Below are positions 9,203 through 17,809 of a stretch of DNA of 64,000 bases, one piece after another (positions within the stretch are counted from its first letter, which is position 1; every line of letters begins with the position of its first letter). The position numbers and the translations under genes are program-made. Source of the stretch: Streptomyces sp. L2 (GTDB lineage Bacteria > Actinomycetota > Actinomycetes > Streptomycetales > Streptomycetaceae). Below the pieces are notes generated by a model that did no database searches, was not told the DNA's origin, and saw nothing but the letters and a program-made list of their open reading frames with translations. The stretch is from assembly GCF_004124325.1 (NCBI RefSeq), contig NZ_QBDT01000001.1, positions 1,674,001 to 1,738,000 on the forward strand, written 5' to 3'.

Positions 9203-9640
9203 GCGGTTCGCTCCTCGCTGAATTTCAGGTGACCCCCTACTGGGTAAGGGGATGGCGTCGGTTGCCGCTCAGAGGGTACCGAGGCCTGGTAGAGCCGTTG
9301 TAACGCCACCCTCGTCGAGAACTCAGACTAGTCCAGCGTCGCATGGATGTTCGATCCCTCGTAGGAGTGAAGTACACATCACGTTCCCTTGGAGGCATGA
9401 ACCATTTAGGCTCCGGGCACGTCCTCATGAACAACCGGCAACCCCGCCGGGAGGACTGAAACGAAGACAGCGCGAAACCGTAAGTACACAAGAGACGCAC
9501 TACGGCACATTCGCCGCCAACCGGCAGCAGACAGCCGCCCCGAAAGATTTTTTCGAGGAAAAGCCACGAGCGGGAACGTTTTCGGGCTGGTTGGATGTTG
9601 ACCCTGGTACGACAGCTCGTCGAGCTAGAGAAGAGGCGAC
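9203..9640. other. Intergenic region upstream of parE and of a small zinc-motif gene
   Basis: 438 bp between divergent genes. It must contain promoters for parE (minus) and the DUF7455-type gene (plus). A weak CCCCT/AGGGG hairpin lies just upstream of parE (about 9229-9249). A possible 20-codon ORF with its own ribosome binding site is listed separately. Nothing else was recognised. Confidence 0.5.
9397..9459 (+). CDS. Possible 20-residue small ORF with a TTA codon
   Basis: ATG at 9397 follows TTGGAGGC, a good ribosome binding site, and the frame ends at TGA 9457-9459. Codon 4 is TTA, the rare leucine codon read by the bldA tRNA in Streptomyces. The peptide has no recognisable family. It could be a leader peptide, or chance; only the SD-ATG arrangement supports it. 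Confidence 0.2.
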   Translation: MNHLGSGHVLMNNRQPRRED

Positions 9641-9871
9641 GTGACTACTGTTCTGACCCCCGCGAGCCCACTGACGGCCGCCGATCGCTGCGACCGCTGC
9701 GGCGCCCAGGCATACCTGCGCGTCGTCCTGCTGAGCGGCGGAGAACTGCTCTTCTGTGCCCACCACGGGCGCAAGTTCGAGCCGGAACTCAAGAAGATCG
9801 CCGCTGAGATACAGGACGAGACGGAGCGGCTCACGTCCGTTCCGAACACCGCCTCCGAAGAAGAGCGCTGA
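9641..9871 (+). CDS. DUF7455-type small protein with CxxC and CxHH motifs
   Basis: A 76-residue protein starting at GTG 9641 with GAAGAGGCGAC upstream. It contains CDRCGAQAYLRVVL and then LLFCAHHGRKFEPEL, so two Cys in CxxC plus a Cys/His pair could bind one zinc ion. The C-terminal third is a charged helix. Similar short proteins are conserved beside hrdB and parE in Streptomyces, usually annotated DUF7455. No function is known. Two hairpins follow and separate it from the convergent protease gene. Confidence 0.8.
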   Translation: MTTVLTPASPLTAADRCDRCGAQAYLRVVLLSGGELLFCAHHGRKFEPELKKIAAEIQDETERLTSVPNTASEEER

Positions 9872-9914
9872 ATCTCGCACCTACGACGAGCCAGCCCCGG
9901 CACAGGCCGGTGAA

Positions 9915-9981
9915 CGGGCGGTCGCTCCTTCCGGGGAGCGGCCGCCCGTAGCTCTTGCCTCGGGGCCCTTCAGAAGGGCCC
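9915..9981. terminator. Two tandem hairpins between convergent genes
   Basis: First hairpin: a 14-bp stem at 9915-9928/9935-9948 with one G-T wobble and a TTCCGG loop. Second hairpin: GGGCCCTT (9963-9970) with AAGGGCCC (9974-9981). They lie between the small zinc-motif gene (plus) and the trypsin gene (minus) and can serve both strands. Confidence 0.8.
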
Positions 9982-9991
9982 TTCGTGGCCC

Positions 9992-10852
9992 TCAGGTGAC
10001 GCTGCCGGCCCCCTTCAGCGCCTGTACGACGTCCGACACCCGCGTGTAGACGCCGGGGTAGCCCGGCCGCCCGCAGCCGCTGCCCCAGGACACCAGCCCG
10101 ATCAGCCGTCCGCCGGCGACGAGCGGGCCTCCGCTGTCTCCCTGGCAGGCGTCGGGGCCACCCGCGGCCTTTCCGGCGCACAGCATGGTGTCGGCCCGGT
10201 AGGTCCCGTCGGAGCTTCCCTGGTAGGCACGCTCGCACAGGTCGTCGGAGAGCACGCTCACGTGGGCGGCGTGGAGCCGGCGCGCGTAGGCGCCGCCACC
10301 GGTCGTGTCACCCCACCCGGACACCAGGGCCGCCGTGCCCGGGGCGTAGGCCGCGTCGCCCGGGCCCGCCATGGTCACGACCGCGCTCTCGGGCAGCGGC
10401 TCGGCCAGGGTGAGCAGGGCGAAGTCGCCCGAGTTGTGAGCGGCGTCGTAGGCCGGATTGACGCGCGCGTCACGCACGGCGATCTCCTGCCCGTCGCTGC
10501 CCAGCAGGTCCGTACGGCCCGCGATGACCTTCAGGTCGCGCGCCTGGTTGGGAGGCGCCCCCAGCACATCGGTGGCCAGACAGTGGGCCGCGGTGAGCAC
10601 GGTGGTCCGCGCGATCGCCACACCCCCGCAGAACTGCCCCGCCCGCGTACCCCCGAACCGGTCACGGCTGCTCAGCGCGACGGTCCAGGGGGCCTGCGAG
10701 ATGTCTATCGGAAACCCCCCGACGACAACGCCGTCGACGGCCGCCGGAGCGCTGCCGGCGGCCGCGGGAGCCGCGCCGGCCAGTGGTATCGCGGCCATGA
10801 CGGCCGCCAGAGCCAGCGGCCGGACCAGGGTGCGGGCAAGGGAACGACGCAT
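9992..10852 (-). CDS. Secreted trypsin-like serine protease (S1 family)
   Basis: A 286-residue precursor with a signal peptide (twin Arg near the start, hydrophobic core [15 protein letters not shown], cleavage near AAAGSA) and a short propeptide ending before VVGGFP, where activation cleavage would free the new N-terminus. The triad is His90 (TAAHC), Asp143 (GDFALL) and Ser240 (GDSGGP). Asp234, six before the Ser, is the trypsin-specificity residue, so cleavage after Arg/Lys is expected. Several Cys pairs suit disulphides outside the cell. It stands alone between hairpin terminators. Confidence 0.92.
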   Translation of the reverse strand: MRRSLARTLVRPLALAAVMAAIPLAGAAPAAAGSAPAAVDGVVVGGFPIDISQAPWTVALSSRDRFGGTRAGQFCGGVAIARTTVLTAAHCLATDVLGAPPNQARDLKVIAGRTDLLGSDGQEIAVRDARVNPAYDAAHNSGDFALLTLAEPLPESAVVTMAGPGDAAYAPGTAALVSGWGDTTGGGAYARRLHAAHVSVLSDDLCERAYQGSSDGTYRADTMLCAGKAAGGPDACQGDSGGPLVAGGRLIGLVSWGSGCGRPGYPGVYTRVSDVVQALKGAGSVT

Positions 10853-10920
10853 ACAGGATCCTCACTCTCGGTGGTGCTGGGAAACCCAGAGTGATCCACG
10901 ACGCCGCCTCGCGCAGCACG

Positions 10921-10953
10921 AAGGCCCGGCCCCCGAAAGGGGAACCGGGCCTT
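10921..10953. terminator. hrdB transcription terminator
   Basis: AAGGCCCGG (10921-10929) pairs with CCGGGCCTT (10945-10953), with an inner CCCC-GAAA-GGGG stem. It lies about 20 bp past the hrdB stop codon. Confidence 0.8.
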
Positions 10954-10973
10954 CGCCGTCGTAGGGCCGCGGC

Positions 10974-12515
10974 CTAGTCGAGGTAGTCGCGCAGGACCTG
11001 GGAGCGCGACGGGTGGCGCAGCTTCGACATGGTCTTGGACTCGATCTGGCGGATGCGTTCACGGGTCACGCCGTAGACCTTGCCGATCTCGTCGAGGGTC
11101 TTCGGCTGGCCGTCGGTGAGACCGAAACGCATGGAGACGACGCCGGCCTCGCGCTCGGACAGGGTGTCCAGGACGGAGTGCAGCTGCTCCTGCAGGAGCG
11201 TGAAGCTGACGGCGTCGGCCGGGACGACGGCCTCGGAGTCCTCGATGAGGTCACCGAACTCGCTGTCGCCGTCCTCGCCCAGCGGGGTGTGCAGGGAGAT
11301 GGGCTCGCGGCCGTACTTCTGGACCTCGATGACCTTCTCCGGGGTCATGTCGAGTTCCTTGGCCAGCTCCTCCGGGGTGGGCTCGCGGCCCAGGTCCTGG
11401 AGCATCTGGCGCTGCACGCGCGCGAGCTTGTTGATGACCTCGACCATGTGCACCGGGATACGGATGGTGCGGGCCTGGTCGGCCATGGCGCGGGTGATCG
11501 CCTGACGGATCCACCAGGTGGCGTACGTGGAGAACTTGTAGCCCTTGGTGTAGTCGAACTTCTCCACCGCGCGGATCAGACCGAGGTTGCCCTCCTGGAT
11601 GAGGTCCAGGAAGAGCATGCCGCGCCCGGTGTAGCGCTTGGCCAGGGAGACCACCAGACGGAGGTTGGCCTCCAGGAGGTGGTTCTTGGCGCGTCGGCCG
11701 TCCTCGGCGATGATCTCCAGCTCGCGCTTGAGCTTCGGGGCGAGCTTGTCGGCGTTGGCCAGCTTGTCCTCGGCGAACAGGCCCGCCTCGATGCGCTTGG
11801 CGAGCTCGACCTCCTGCTCGGCGTTGAGCAGGGGGACCTTGCCGATCTGCTTGAGGTAGTCCTTGACCGGGTCGGCGGTGGCGCCCGCCGCGGCGACCTG
11901 CTGGGCCGGCGCGTCGTCCTCGTCCTCGTCGGAGAGCACGAAGCCCGCGCTCTCGGCACCCTCGGGCTCGTCGGCGGCCTTGGTCTCCTCGAGCGCCTCT
12001 TCCTCGATGACCTCGGCGTCGTCCTTCTTGCCGGCCGTCTTCTTGGCCGTGGCCTTCTTGGCGACGGTCTTCTTCGCGGTCGCCTTCTTGGCGGTCGTCT
12101 TCTTCGCCGCGGCCTTCTTGGCGGGCGCGGCTTCTTCGGCGGGGTCTACGGCCTCGGCGTCGGCGGGCGCGGCCGGGGCAGCCGCGGTGGCGGTGGCCTT
12201 CCGGGCGGCCACCGTCTTCGCGGCGACGGCCTTGGTGGCGGTGCGCTTCGCCGGGCTCTTCGCTGCGACGCTCTTTCGGGTGCGCTTGGGCTCTGCGGCA
12301 CTGACCATCAGCGTCACACCCTCTTCCTCAAGAATCTGGTTGAGGCTGCGCAGTACGTTCTTCCACTGAGTGGCCGGAATCTGGTCAGCTTCGAAGGCCC
12401 GACGCACATCGTCGCCGGCGATCTGCCCCTCAGCCTTTCCCCGCTCAATGAGCGCCATGACAGAGACGGACTCGGCGATCTCCGGCGGGAGCGTACGGGA
12501 TGTGCTGGCCGACAC
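10974..12515 (-). CDS. hrdB: Principal RNA polymerase sigma factor HrdB
   Basis: The 513-residue essential sigma-70 factor for vegetative transcription. After the N-terminal region 1.1 ([23 protein letters not shown]) comes a long Lys/Ala/Thr-rich low-complexity segment (repeats of KKATAKKT type) peculiar to actinobacterial HrdB, an acidic stretch, then conserved regions: 1.2 ([12 protein letters not shown]), 2.1-2.4 ([34 protein letters not shown]), 3 and 4.2 ([18 protein letters not shown]). I chose GTG 12515 with GAGAGG upstream, because it gives the usual [12 protein letters not shown]-terminus; a longer ATG reading is unlike known homologues. whiH lies upstream on the same strand. Confidence 0.96.
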   Translation of the reverse strand: MSASTSRTLPPEIAESVSVMALIERGKAEGQIAGDDVRRAFEADQIPATQWKNVLRSLNQILEEEGVTLMVSAAEPKRTRKSVAAKSPAKRTATKAVAAKTVAARKATATAAAPAAPADAEAVDPAEEAAPAKKAAAKKTTAKKATAKKTVAKKATAKKTAGKKDDAEVIEEEALEETKAADEPEGAESAGFVLSDEDEDDAPAQQVAAAGATADPVKDYLKQIGKVPLLNAEQEVELAKRIEAGLFAEDKLANADKLAPKLKRELEIIAEDGRRAKNHLLEANLRLVVSLAKRYTGRGMLFLDLIQEGNLGLIRAVEKFDYTKGYKFSTYATWWIRQAITRAMADQARTIRIPVHMVEVINKLARVQRQMLQDLGREPTPEELAKELDMTPEKVIEVQKYGREPISLHTPLGEDGDSEFGDLIEDSEAVVPADAVSFTLLQEQLHSVLDTLSEREAGVVSMRFGLTDGQPKTLDEIGKVYGVTRERIRQIESKTMSKLRHPSRSQVLRDYLD

Positions 12516-12628
12516 GAACAACCTCTCGGAACGTTGGAAAACGGCTTCCGGCCCCGTCCATGACGGACAGGAGCCGACCACCGGCCTGGGGATGGGCCGA
12601 CGGAGCGGGCGGGGCCGGGAAGATGCAC

Positions 12629-12654
12629 AGCGCCTTGCTCGGCGTCCGTATTCC
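12629..12654 (-). promoter_or_regulatory. Candidate SigR-dependent promoter of hrdB
   Basis: On the minus strand GGAAT (12654-12650) is followed by exactly 18 bases and GCT (12631-12629), against the SigR consensus GGAAT-N18-GTT. In S. coelicolor hrdB has a thiol-stress promoter of this type. It ends about 114 bp upstream of the GTG start. Confidence 0.65.
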
Positions 12655-12895
12655 CTCCGCGGCTGTCACCTCTTAGGTCATCGCACTGTCTCCGCGAGCG
12701 TTACGCCCAATCTGCGTGGCCCGAGTCACACCCCGTAAGCGGCCAAAATCGGTCAGATACGCTCAGATGAGATCACCCATACCCCGATCCGGGCCGCCCG
12801 GACACTTCTTCGGACCACGAGGCCCGCACTTCTCCGTACTACGACGGGCCCACCGGGACCCGTGGCGACTCGCCTGCCGACTCACACCGCCGGGC

Positions 12896-12933
12896 CCGGC
12901 CGGACCCCGCGGGATCCGACGAGGTCCGGCCGG
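12896..12933. terminator. Hairpin downstream of whiH
   Basis: CCGGCCGGACC (12896-12906) pairs perfectly with GGTCCGGCCGG (12923-12933). It sits about 64 bp past the whiH stop codon and is the likely terminator separating whiH from hrdB. Confidence 0.6.
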
Positions 12934-12996
12934 TTCGGGTTCCCGGAGCCGCCGCGAGAACACCCCGCACTCACGATCGCACCGCCTTCGGCGCGG

Positions 12997-13884
12997 TCAG
13001 TGCTCGCGCGGGGCGGGGACCACCCGTTCCACCTCAGGGTGGACCGTGAGCAGTTGCCTCATGGCCGTCTCCGCCGCGGTGCCGTCGCCCGTGCCGAGCG
13101 CGTCGACGATCCGCGCGTGCTGCGCCAGGGACGCCTCGTTCGGCCGCTCACACCCCGTGACAGGACCGCCGGACACCTGGAGGGCCGCCGACACGATGCC
13201 GGACAGGTGCTCCAGCATGCGGTTGCCCGCGACCTGGATGAGCAGCGCGTGGAACTCGGCGTCGGCGCGCGAGAAGGTCAGCGCGTCGCCCTGGGCCATG
13301 GCGTGGCTCATGATCTCGACCATGTCACACAGACGCTGCTGCACCTCTTCGCGCCCGTGCCCGGCGGCCAGCCGGGCGGCGAGCGGCTCGATCGTCCACC
13401 GCAGCTCGCTCAGCTCGCGGCGCTGGTCGTCGCGCTGGGGGCCGAAGGCCCGCCACTCGATGATGTCCGGGTCGAGGAGGTTCCAGTCGCTGACGGGCCG
13501 CACGCGCGTGCCGACGTTCGGCCGGGCGCTCACGAGTCCCTTGGCCTCCAGCACACGGAGGGACTCGCGGACGACGGTGCGGGACACCTCGAAGCGCTGG
13601 CCGATCTCCTCAGGGACCAGCGGGCGGTCCGCCCCAAGGTCGCCGGAGACGATCATCTGACCCAGCTGCTGGACGAGTTGACCGTGCAGGCCGCGGCCGC
13701 GGTTGCCCGCGGTACGCCGGCCCACCCGGCCGAGTTCGGGTTCCCCTCCGTCCCAGACGGGCGCTCCGACGCGATCGGGCAGCGGCGCCTCCGCGTAGGG
13801 GTAGCGGTCGAGTTCGCCCGGGCCGGACAGACCGGAGTCGGCGGAGCGGGCGGCGGTCATCATGGTGTGCGCAAGGGTACTCAC
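12997..13884 (-). CDS. whiH: Sporulation transcription factor WhiH, GntR/FadR family
   Basis: A 295-residue regulator. The winged HTH at about residues 65-130 shows GQMIVSGDLGADRPLVPEEIG and RFEVSRTVVRESLRVLEAKGLV, typical of GntR proteins; the C-terminal all-helical FCD domain (about 145-285) contains acidic/His residues (DAEFHALLIQVAGN) that bind metal or carboxylate ligands in FadR relatives. In S. coelicolor whiH is needed for septation of aerial hyphae and is next to hrdB, as here. I took GTG 13884 because AAAGGATGC precedes it and the protein then starts STLAHTMM. Autoregulation is known for the S. coelicolor gene; I did not locate an operator. Confidence 0.88.
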   Translation of the reverse strand: MSTLAHTMMTAARSADSGLSGPGELDRYPYAEAPLPDRVGAPVWDGGEPELGRVGRRTAGNRGRGLHGQLVQQLGQMIVSGDLGADRPLVPEEIGQRFEVSRTVVRESLRVLEAKGLVSARPNVGTRVRPVSDWNLLDPDIIEWRAFGPQRDDQRRELSELRWTIEPLAARLAAGHGREEVQQRLCDMVEIMSHAMAQGDALTFSRADAEFHALLIQVAGNRMLEHLSGIVSAALQVSGGPVTGCERPNEASLAQHARIVDALGTGDGTAAETAMRQLLTVHPEVERVVPAPREH

Positions 13885-14046
13885 GCATCCTTTGTCGGCG
13901 TCGTCTCCAACTCCCTTGAGGGCTTTGGTGAAAAGCACACGAAAGGGTGATCGCTCACCCCATCGCAATTGACGCCTTATCGGAAAGAAATGGCCGCTCT
14001 TCGGGAAGTTGTGCGCACGCGAGGACCGGAAGCGTCCGGGAGCCTC

Positions 14047-16788
14047 TCATCGCGCCCGCGCGCGGAGCGTCGTGAACAGGTACGCGCACAACAGGGCAGT
14101 CAGGGACAACGTCAGGGCGCCCCCCACGGGTTGGGCGATGATCCGGACCAGTCCGGCCAGGTAACGCTCACCCCCGAAGGGCCACTGCGACAGCAGGACC
14201 TCGCGGGTCCGCAGCGAGAATCCGGCCGCGTCCCGCACCGCTGATCCCTTCAGCACCGTGTGCACCAGGGGTACGACGACGACGGGTACGGCGAGTACGG
14301 CGGCCAGGCCGGCCATGGTGGACCGGAAGACACCCGCCGCCAGCACACCGGCCCAGGCACAGCCGAGTACCAGCCCGAACCAAGCGGCGGTCAGCGAGAG
14401 CCAGTCCGTGGGAACCTGCGTCGTCTCCCGTCCGTATACGAGGTAGAGCACTTCGGCGTCGCAGCCCACGGTGAGGAAGGCGAGCAACAGGGCGGTGGCT
14501 CCGCAAACGGCGAGCTTCGCGGTGAGCAGGCCCAGTCTTCGGGGCACCGTGCCGCGATCCGCCGCCAGGGCGGGGTGGCGGAACTCGTCTCCGAAGGCCA
14601 GTGCGCCCAGCAGCCCGGCCACGAGTGCCGTGGGCGGCAACGGCAGTTCCCGCGGCCAGGCCGCGAACAGCCGCGCCTGCGGGGTGTGCCCGAGACGTGC
14701 CAGGAGTACGGCGGTGAGCGCGGACACCGCCAGGGCGGCGCCGCAGGCCAGGAATCCGGTGCCGATCCCCCCGGCGCGCCGGAGTTCGTAGCGCAGCGGG
14801 CGGAGCGGGCTGGGGGCGGGACGCACGGAGATGGGGGGTGGAAGGGCGGACAGGGGGTCGACGCGCGATGCGGGTCCGGCCGGCCGGGGTGACCGGGGCG
14901 ACTCGGGCCGGGGGGCGCTGGGTCCGGGGGCGCTGGCGGGTTCCGGGGTGCCGACGGGGTGCGGGGTACCGGCGGGCCCCCGAGCGCCGGCGGGGTGCAG
15001 ATTCGGGGCCGGGTGCGGGTCCGCCTGCGGGCTCGGCTCCCGGTGCGGGTTCGGGTGCGTGTGCGCGTCCGAGGAGCGGAGCGGGGAGGTGGGGAGCTCG
15101 ACGGAGGCCGGGCTCGGCGGGGCTGGGGTGAGGGCGGCACGGTGCCCTGTTCCAGATCCGTGAAGGGGCCCCGTTTGTGAGCCGGGACGTTTTTCCACCT
15201 CGGTGCCGGGGTTGTGTCCGGCCTGAATGCTGGGGCGGTGCCCTGCCTCGGTGCCGGGGTGGCGGCCGGGTCGGGGGCCGAACGCGGACTCGTCGCTCGC
15301 GGAGGGCGCCTTCGCGGCGCGGGAGGCGTCGCGGAGTTTTGCCGTCTTCTCGGCGTCGGGCTCGTCGGCGCACAGTGCGAGCACGACGGCGAGGGTGTCG
15401 TCCTCGGGTTCCGGCCGGGTGTTCTGGGAAGGCCGGGGGCCGGGCTGCGGTTCGCTCTGACCGGCTGATTCGCTCTGGTCGGGCGATTCACCGGCGGTGG
15501 CTGTGGATGTCCGGGAGGACTCACCTGGCGCGTCCTGGCCGGCTTCGGGATGCCGGTCCTGGGCCTTGACGGCCGAGATGGCAGATCTGGTTCCCTCGGC
15601 GGCCGCCGGACCGGGCACGACGGGCGCGGACCGCTTCATCGGCCGGGTCTGCGGCTCGGCAGCCGGTGCGGGCGTTGCGGCGGCGGGCCGCTCCTCCTGC
15701 CGCTCGTGCCCTTCCGGCCGCTCATCGCCATCCCCCCGCCGCTGCCCCGCCGAGGGACCCGGGACTGCCCGCGCGGACCGCGCCGCCGCGGATTCCTTCT
15801 TCCGCTGGGGGCGCTCCCCCGCAGCCCGAGTCGTCTCGCCGGCCGGCACGTGCGCCGCGGCACGGGCGATACGGCTGGGCTCTGCGCCGCCCTCCGCTTC
15901 CGTTCCCGAGGCCGGGCCCATATCGCCGACTTCGTCAGCGAGTTGGTGGACGAGGATGCCATTACGGAACGCGATCTCGCCGACGTCGGCGGTCGTACTG
16001 CCGTACACGGAGAGGCGGTTGCCACCCTCTCGCACCACTTCGACGGAGCGGCGGCCGGCACGAGCCTCCTTGGCCAGCAGGGCTGCCAGACGGGCCGCGT
16101 GAGGACTGCGCACCGCCACACGGGGGCGGAGTCTGGTACGGGCGAACTCCTTGCCTTCCTGGTCGGCGAGCAGCCTGCCACCGTCGAGTGTGACGACCCG
16201 GTCGGCGGTGCGCGCGGCCTCTTTGGGGTCGGCCGTCGTGAACAGCACCGTGCCGCCCTGCTGGGCGTGGGCACGCAGCATCCCGTGCAGCCAGCGCTGC
16301 TCGCGGGGAGAGAGTCCCTCTGTGGGTTCGTCCAGGACCAGGGTGTGCGGGTCGGGCAGCAGGGTGCAGGCGAGACCGAGTCGGCGGTCCATGCCACGCG
16401 ACAAGGTGCCGACGCGCTCCTCCCGGAAGCTGGCGAGACCGACCACTTCGAGGACCTCGTCGGCGCGGCGGACGGGAACGCCCGCCGCGGCACAGAGCAT
16501 CCGCAGATGGCCGCGGACCGAGCGGGCCGGATGCCCGGGTACATCGCCGAGCAGGACGCCCACCTCGCGCGACGGATGGGCGATCCGGTGCAACGGCCGC
16601 CCTCTGAAGTAGGCGGTGCCCCGGCCCTGTTGGAGTTCGAGCATCAGTCTGAGCGTCGTCGTCTTACCCGCGCCCACCGGCCCGAGCAGCGCGGTGACAT
16701 GGCCGGCGCGCGCCTCGAAGGAGACGTCGTCGACGGCGGGCGGGTGCGCCTTGCGGGGATTGCTGGTCAGTCCGAAGGCCTCGATCAC
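14047..16788 (-). CDS. ABC transporter: ATPase, long disordered linker and C-terminal membrane domain in one chain
   Basis: An unusual 913-residue single-chain ABC protein. Residues 1 to about 220 are a complete ATPase: Walker A (GPVGAGKTTTLRL), signature LSRGMDRRLGLA, Walker B (TLVLDEPTEGLSP). Roughly residues 300-660 are disordered, rich in Pro, Ala, Arg, Glu and His with repeated dipeptides. The C-terminal 250 residues carry about six TM segments like an ABC-2 permease (GTGFLACGAALAVSALTAVLLA, then others ending near the C-terminus). The frame is open throughout with good third-position bias. Start taken as GTG 16788 (protein MIEAFGLTS); TTG 16797 is possible, and neither has a strong ribosome binding site. 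Substrate unknown. Confidence 0.82.
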   Translation of the reverse strand: MIEAFGLTSNPRKAHPPAVDDVSFEARAGHVTALLGPVGAGKTTTLRLMLELQQGRGTAYFRGRPLHRIAHPSREVGVLLGDVPGHPARSVRGHLRMLCAAAGVPVRRADEVLEVVGLASFREERVGTLSRGMDRRLGLACTLLPDPHTLVLDEPTEGLSPREQRWLHGMLRAHAQQGGTVLFTTADPKEAARTADRVVTLDGGRLLADQEGKEFARTRLRPRVAVRSPHAARLAALLAKEARAGRRSVEVVREGGNRLSVYGSTTADVGEIAFRNGILVHQLADEVGDMGPASGTEAEGGAEPSRIARAAAHVPAGETTRAAGERPQRKKESAAARSARAVPGPSAGQRRGDGDERPEGHERQEERPAAATPAPAAEPQTRPMKRSAPVVPGPAAAEGTRSAISAVKAQDRHPEAGQDAPGESSRTSTATAGESPDQSESAGQSEPQPGPRPSQNTRPEPEDDTLAVVLALCADEPDAEKTAKLRDASRAAKAPSASDESAFGPRPGRHPGTEAGHRPSIQAGHNPGTEVEKRPGSQTGPLHGSGTGHRAALTPAPPSPASVELPTSPLRSSDAHTHPNPHREPSPQADPHPAPNLHPAGARGPAGTPHPVGTPEPASAPGPSAPRPESPRSPRPAGPASRVDPLSALPPPISVRPAPSPLRPLRYELRRAGGIGTGFLACGAALAVSALTAVLLARLGHTPQARLFAAWPRELPLPPTALVAGLLGALAFGDEFRHPALAADRGTVPRRLGLLTAKLAVCGATALLLAFLTVGCDAEVLYLVYGRETTQVPTDWLSLTAAWFGLVLGCAWAGVLAAGVFRSTMAGLAAVLAVPVVVVPLVHTVLKGSAVRDAAGFSLRTREVLLSQWPFGGERYLAGLVRIIAQPVGGALTLSLTALLCAYLFTTLRARAR

Positions 16789-16921
16789 CTGCAGCAAGAT
16801 AGCGTGCGGTGTCCGTTTTTTCCCTGTATAAGGCGTCTTGTCCGCGAGTGGCGCGCCTACCGACGCCGCGAATGTCCGCCATTCGACGGACCACGCCGCA
16901 GCCGGCCCGGCGCCCTACGGG

Positions 16922-17680
16922 TCACACCTCGGGTCGGAGCATCGGCGGGTTGAGCAACGTGGCTCCACCCGCCCGGAAGAGCTGAGCCGGACGACCACCT
17001 TGCCGCGTGGTCGTACCGCCGGTGGGGACGAGGAATCCGGGCGTGCCGGTGACCTTGCGATGGAAGTTCCGGGGGTCGAGCGCTACGCCCCACACCGCCT
17101 CGTAAACCCGCCGCAGTTCCCCCACGGTGAACTCGGGCGCGCAGAAGGCGGTGGCCAGCGACGAGTACTCGATCTTCGAGCGGGCCCGCTCGACCCCGTC
17201 CGCGAGGATCTGTGCGTGGTCGAAGGCGAGCGGCGCCACCGGCTCGCTGTCGCGGCCGTAACCGCCCTGCTGGAGCAGTTCTTCGACCGGTGCCCAGCGT
17301 GCGTTGCTCGCGTCACCGCCGGCCCTGGGAGCGGGCAGGTCGGGGGCGAGCGCGAGGTGCGCGACGCTGACGACGCGCATCCGCGGGTCCCGCTTCGGGT
17401 CCCCGTAGGTGGCGAGCTGTTCCAGGTGTGCACCGTTGTCCTGGACGGGCGTCGCGGTGTCGTGGGCGCGCAGCCCCGTCTCCTCGGCCAGCTCACGCGC
17501 CGCCGCCTGGGACAGATCCTCGTCGGGCCGCACGAAACCCCCGGGCAGTGCCCAGCGACCCTGGAACGGGGACTCACCCCTGCGTACTGCCAGCGCGCAG
17601 AGCGCATGGCGGCGCACGGTCAGCACGACCAGGTCCACGGTGACGGCAAACGGCGGGAAGGCTGACGGGTCGTAGGGCAT
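16922..17680 (-). CDS. Nudix hydrolase-like regulator (NrtR-like)
   Basis: A 252-residue protein. The N-terminal Nudix fold has an intact Nudix box, G-x5-E-x7-RELxEExGL (GFVRPDEDLSQAAARELAEE). The C-terminal 100 residues (EFTVGELRRVYEAVWG, RNFHRKVTGTPGFL) resemble the winged-helix domain of NrtR, which represses NAD genes in other bacteria and responds to ADP-ribose. The complete catalytic box suggests it may still hydrolyse a nucleotide. No NAD genes are next to it. Either an enzyme or a regulator is possible. Confidence 0.82.
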   Translation of the reverse strand: MPYDPSAFPPFAVTVDLVVLTVRRHALCALAVRRGESPFQGRWALPGGFVRPDEDLSQAAARELAEETGLRAHDTATPVQDNGAHLEQLATYGDPKRDPRMRVVSVAHLALAPDLPAPRAGGDASNARWAPVEELLQQGGYGRDSEPVAPLAFDHAQILADGVERARSKIEYSSLATAFCAPEFTVGELRRVYEAVWGVALDPRNFHRKVTGTPGFLVPTGGTTTRQGGRPAQLFRAGGATLLNPPMLRPEV

Positions 17681-17809
17681 GCCGCGATCATAGTCGTCTG
17701 CCTGACGATAAACACTCCCTTCGTCAGCCGCAACGACGGCTGATCCGCTTCGTTCGGTTATGAGCGCACAGCCCGCTCCCGCTCTTGACGGCTCTCGTGT
17801 CGTGCGAGG

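Larger units (their letters stand above)
12516..12996. other. hrdB upstream regulatory region and whiH 3' flank
   Basis: 481 bp without a credible gene. It holds the hrdB promoter region (a SigR-type element is listed) and, at its far end, a hairpin downstream of whiH. An ordinary vegetative promoter is expected here but I could not assign one with confidence. Confidence 0.6.

Noticed and set aside
6587..9232. An 881-codon plus-strand frame opposite parE
   Set aside because: It is an antisense shadow: parE matches its family over its whole length, and the plus frame has no recognisable motif.
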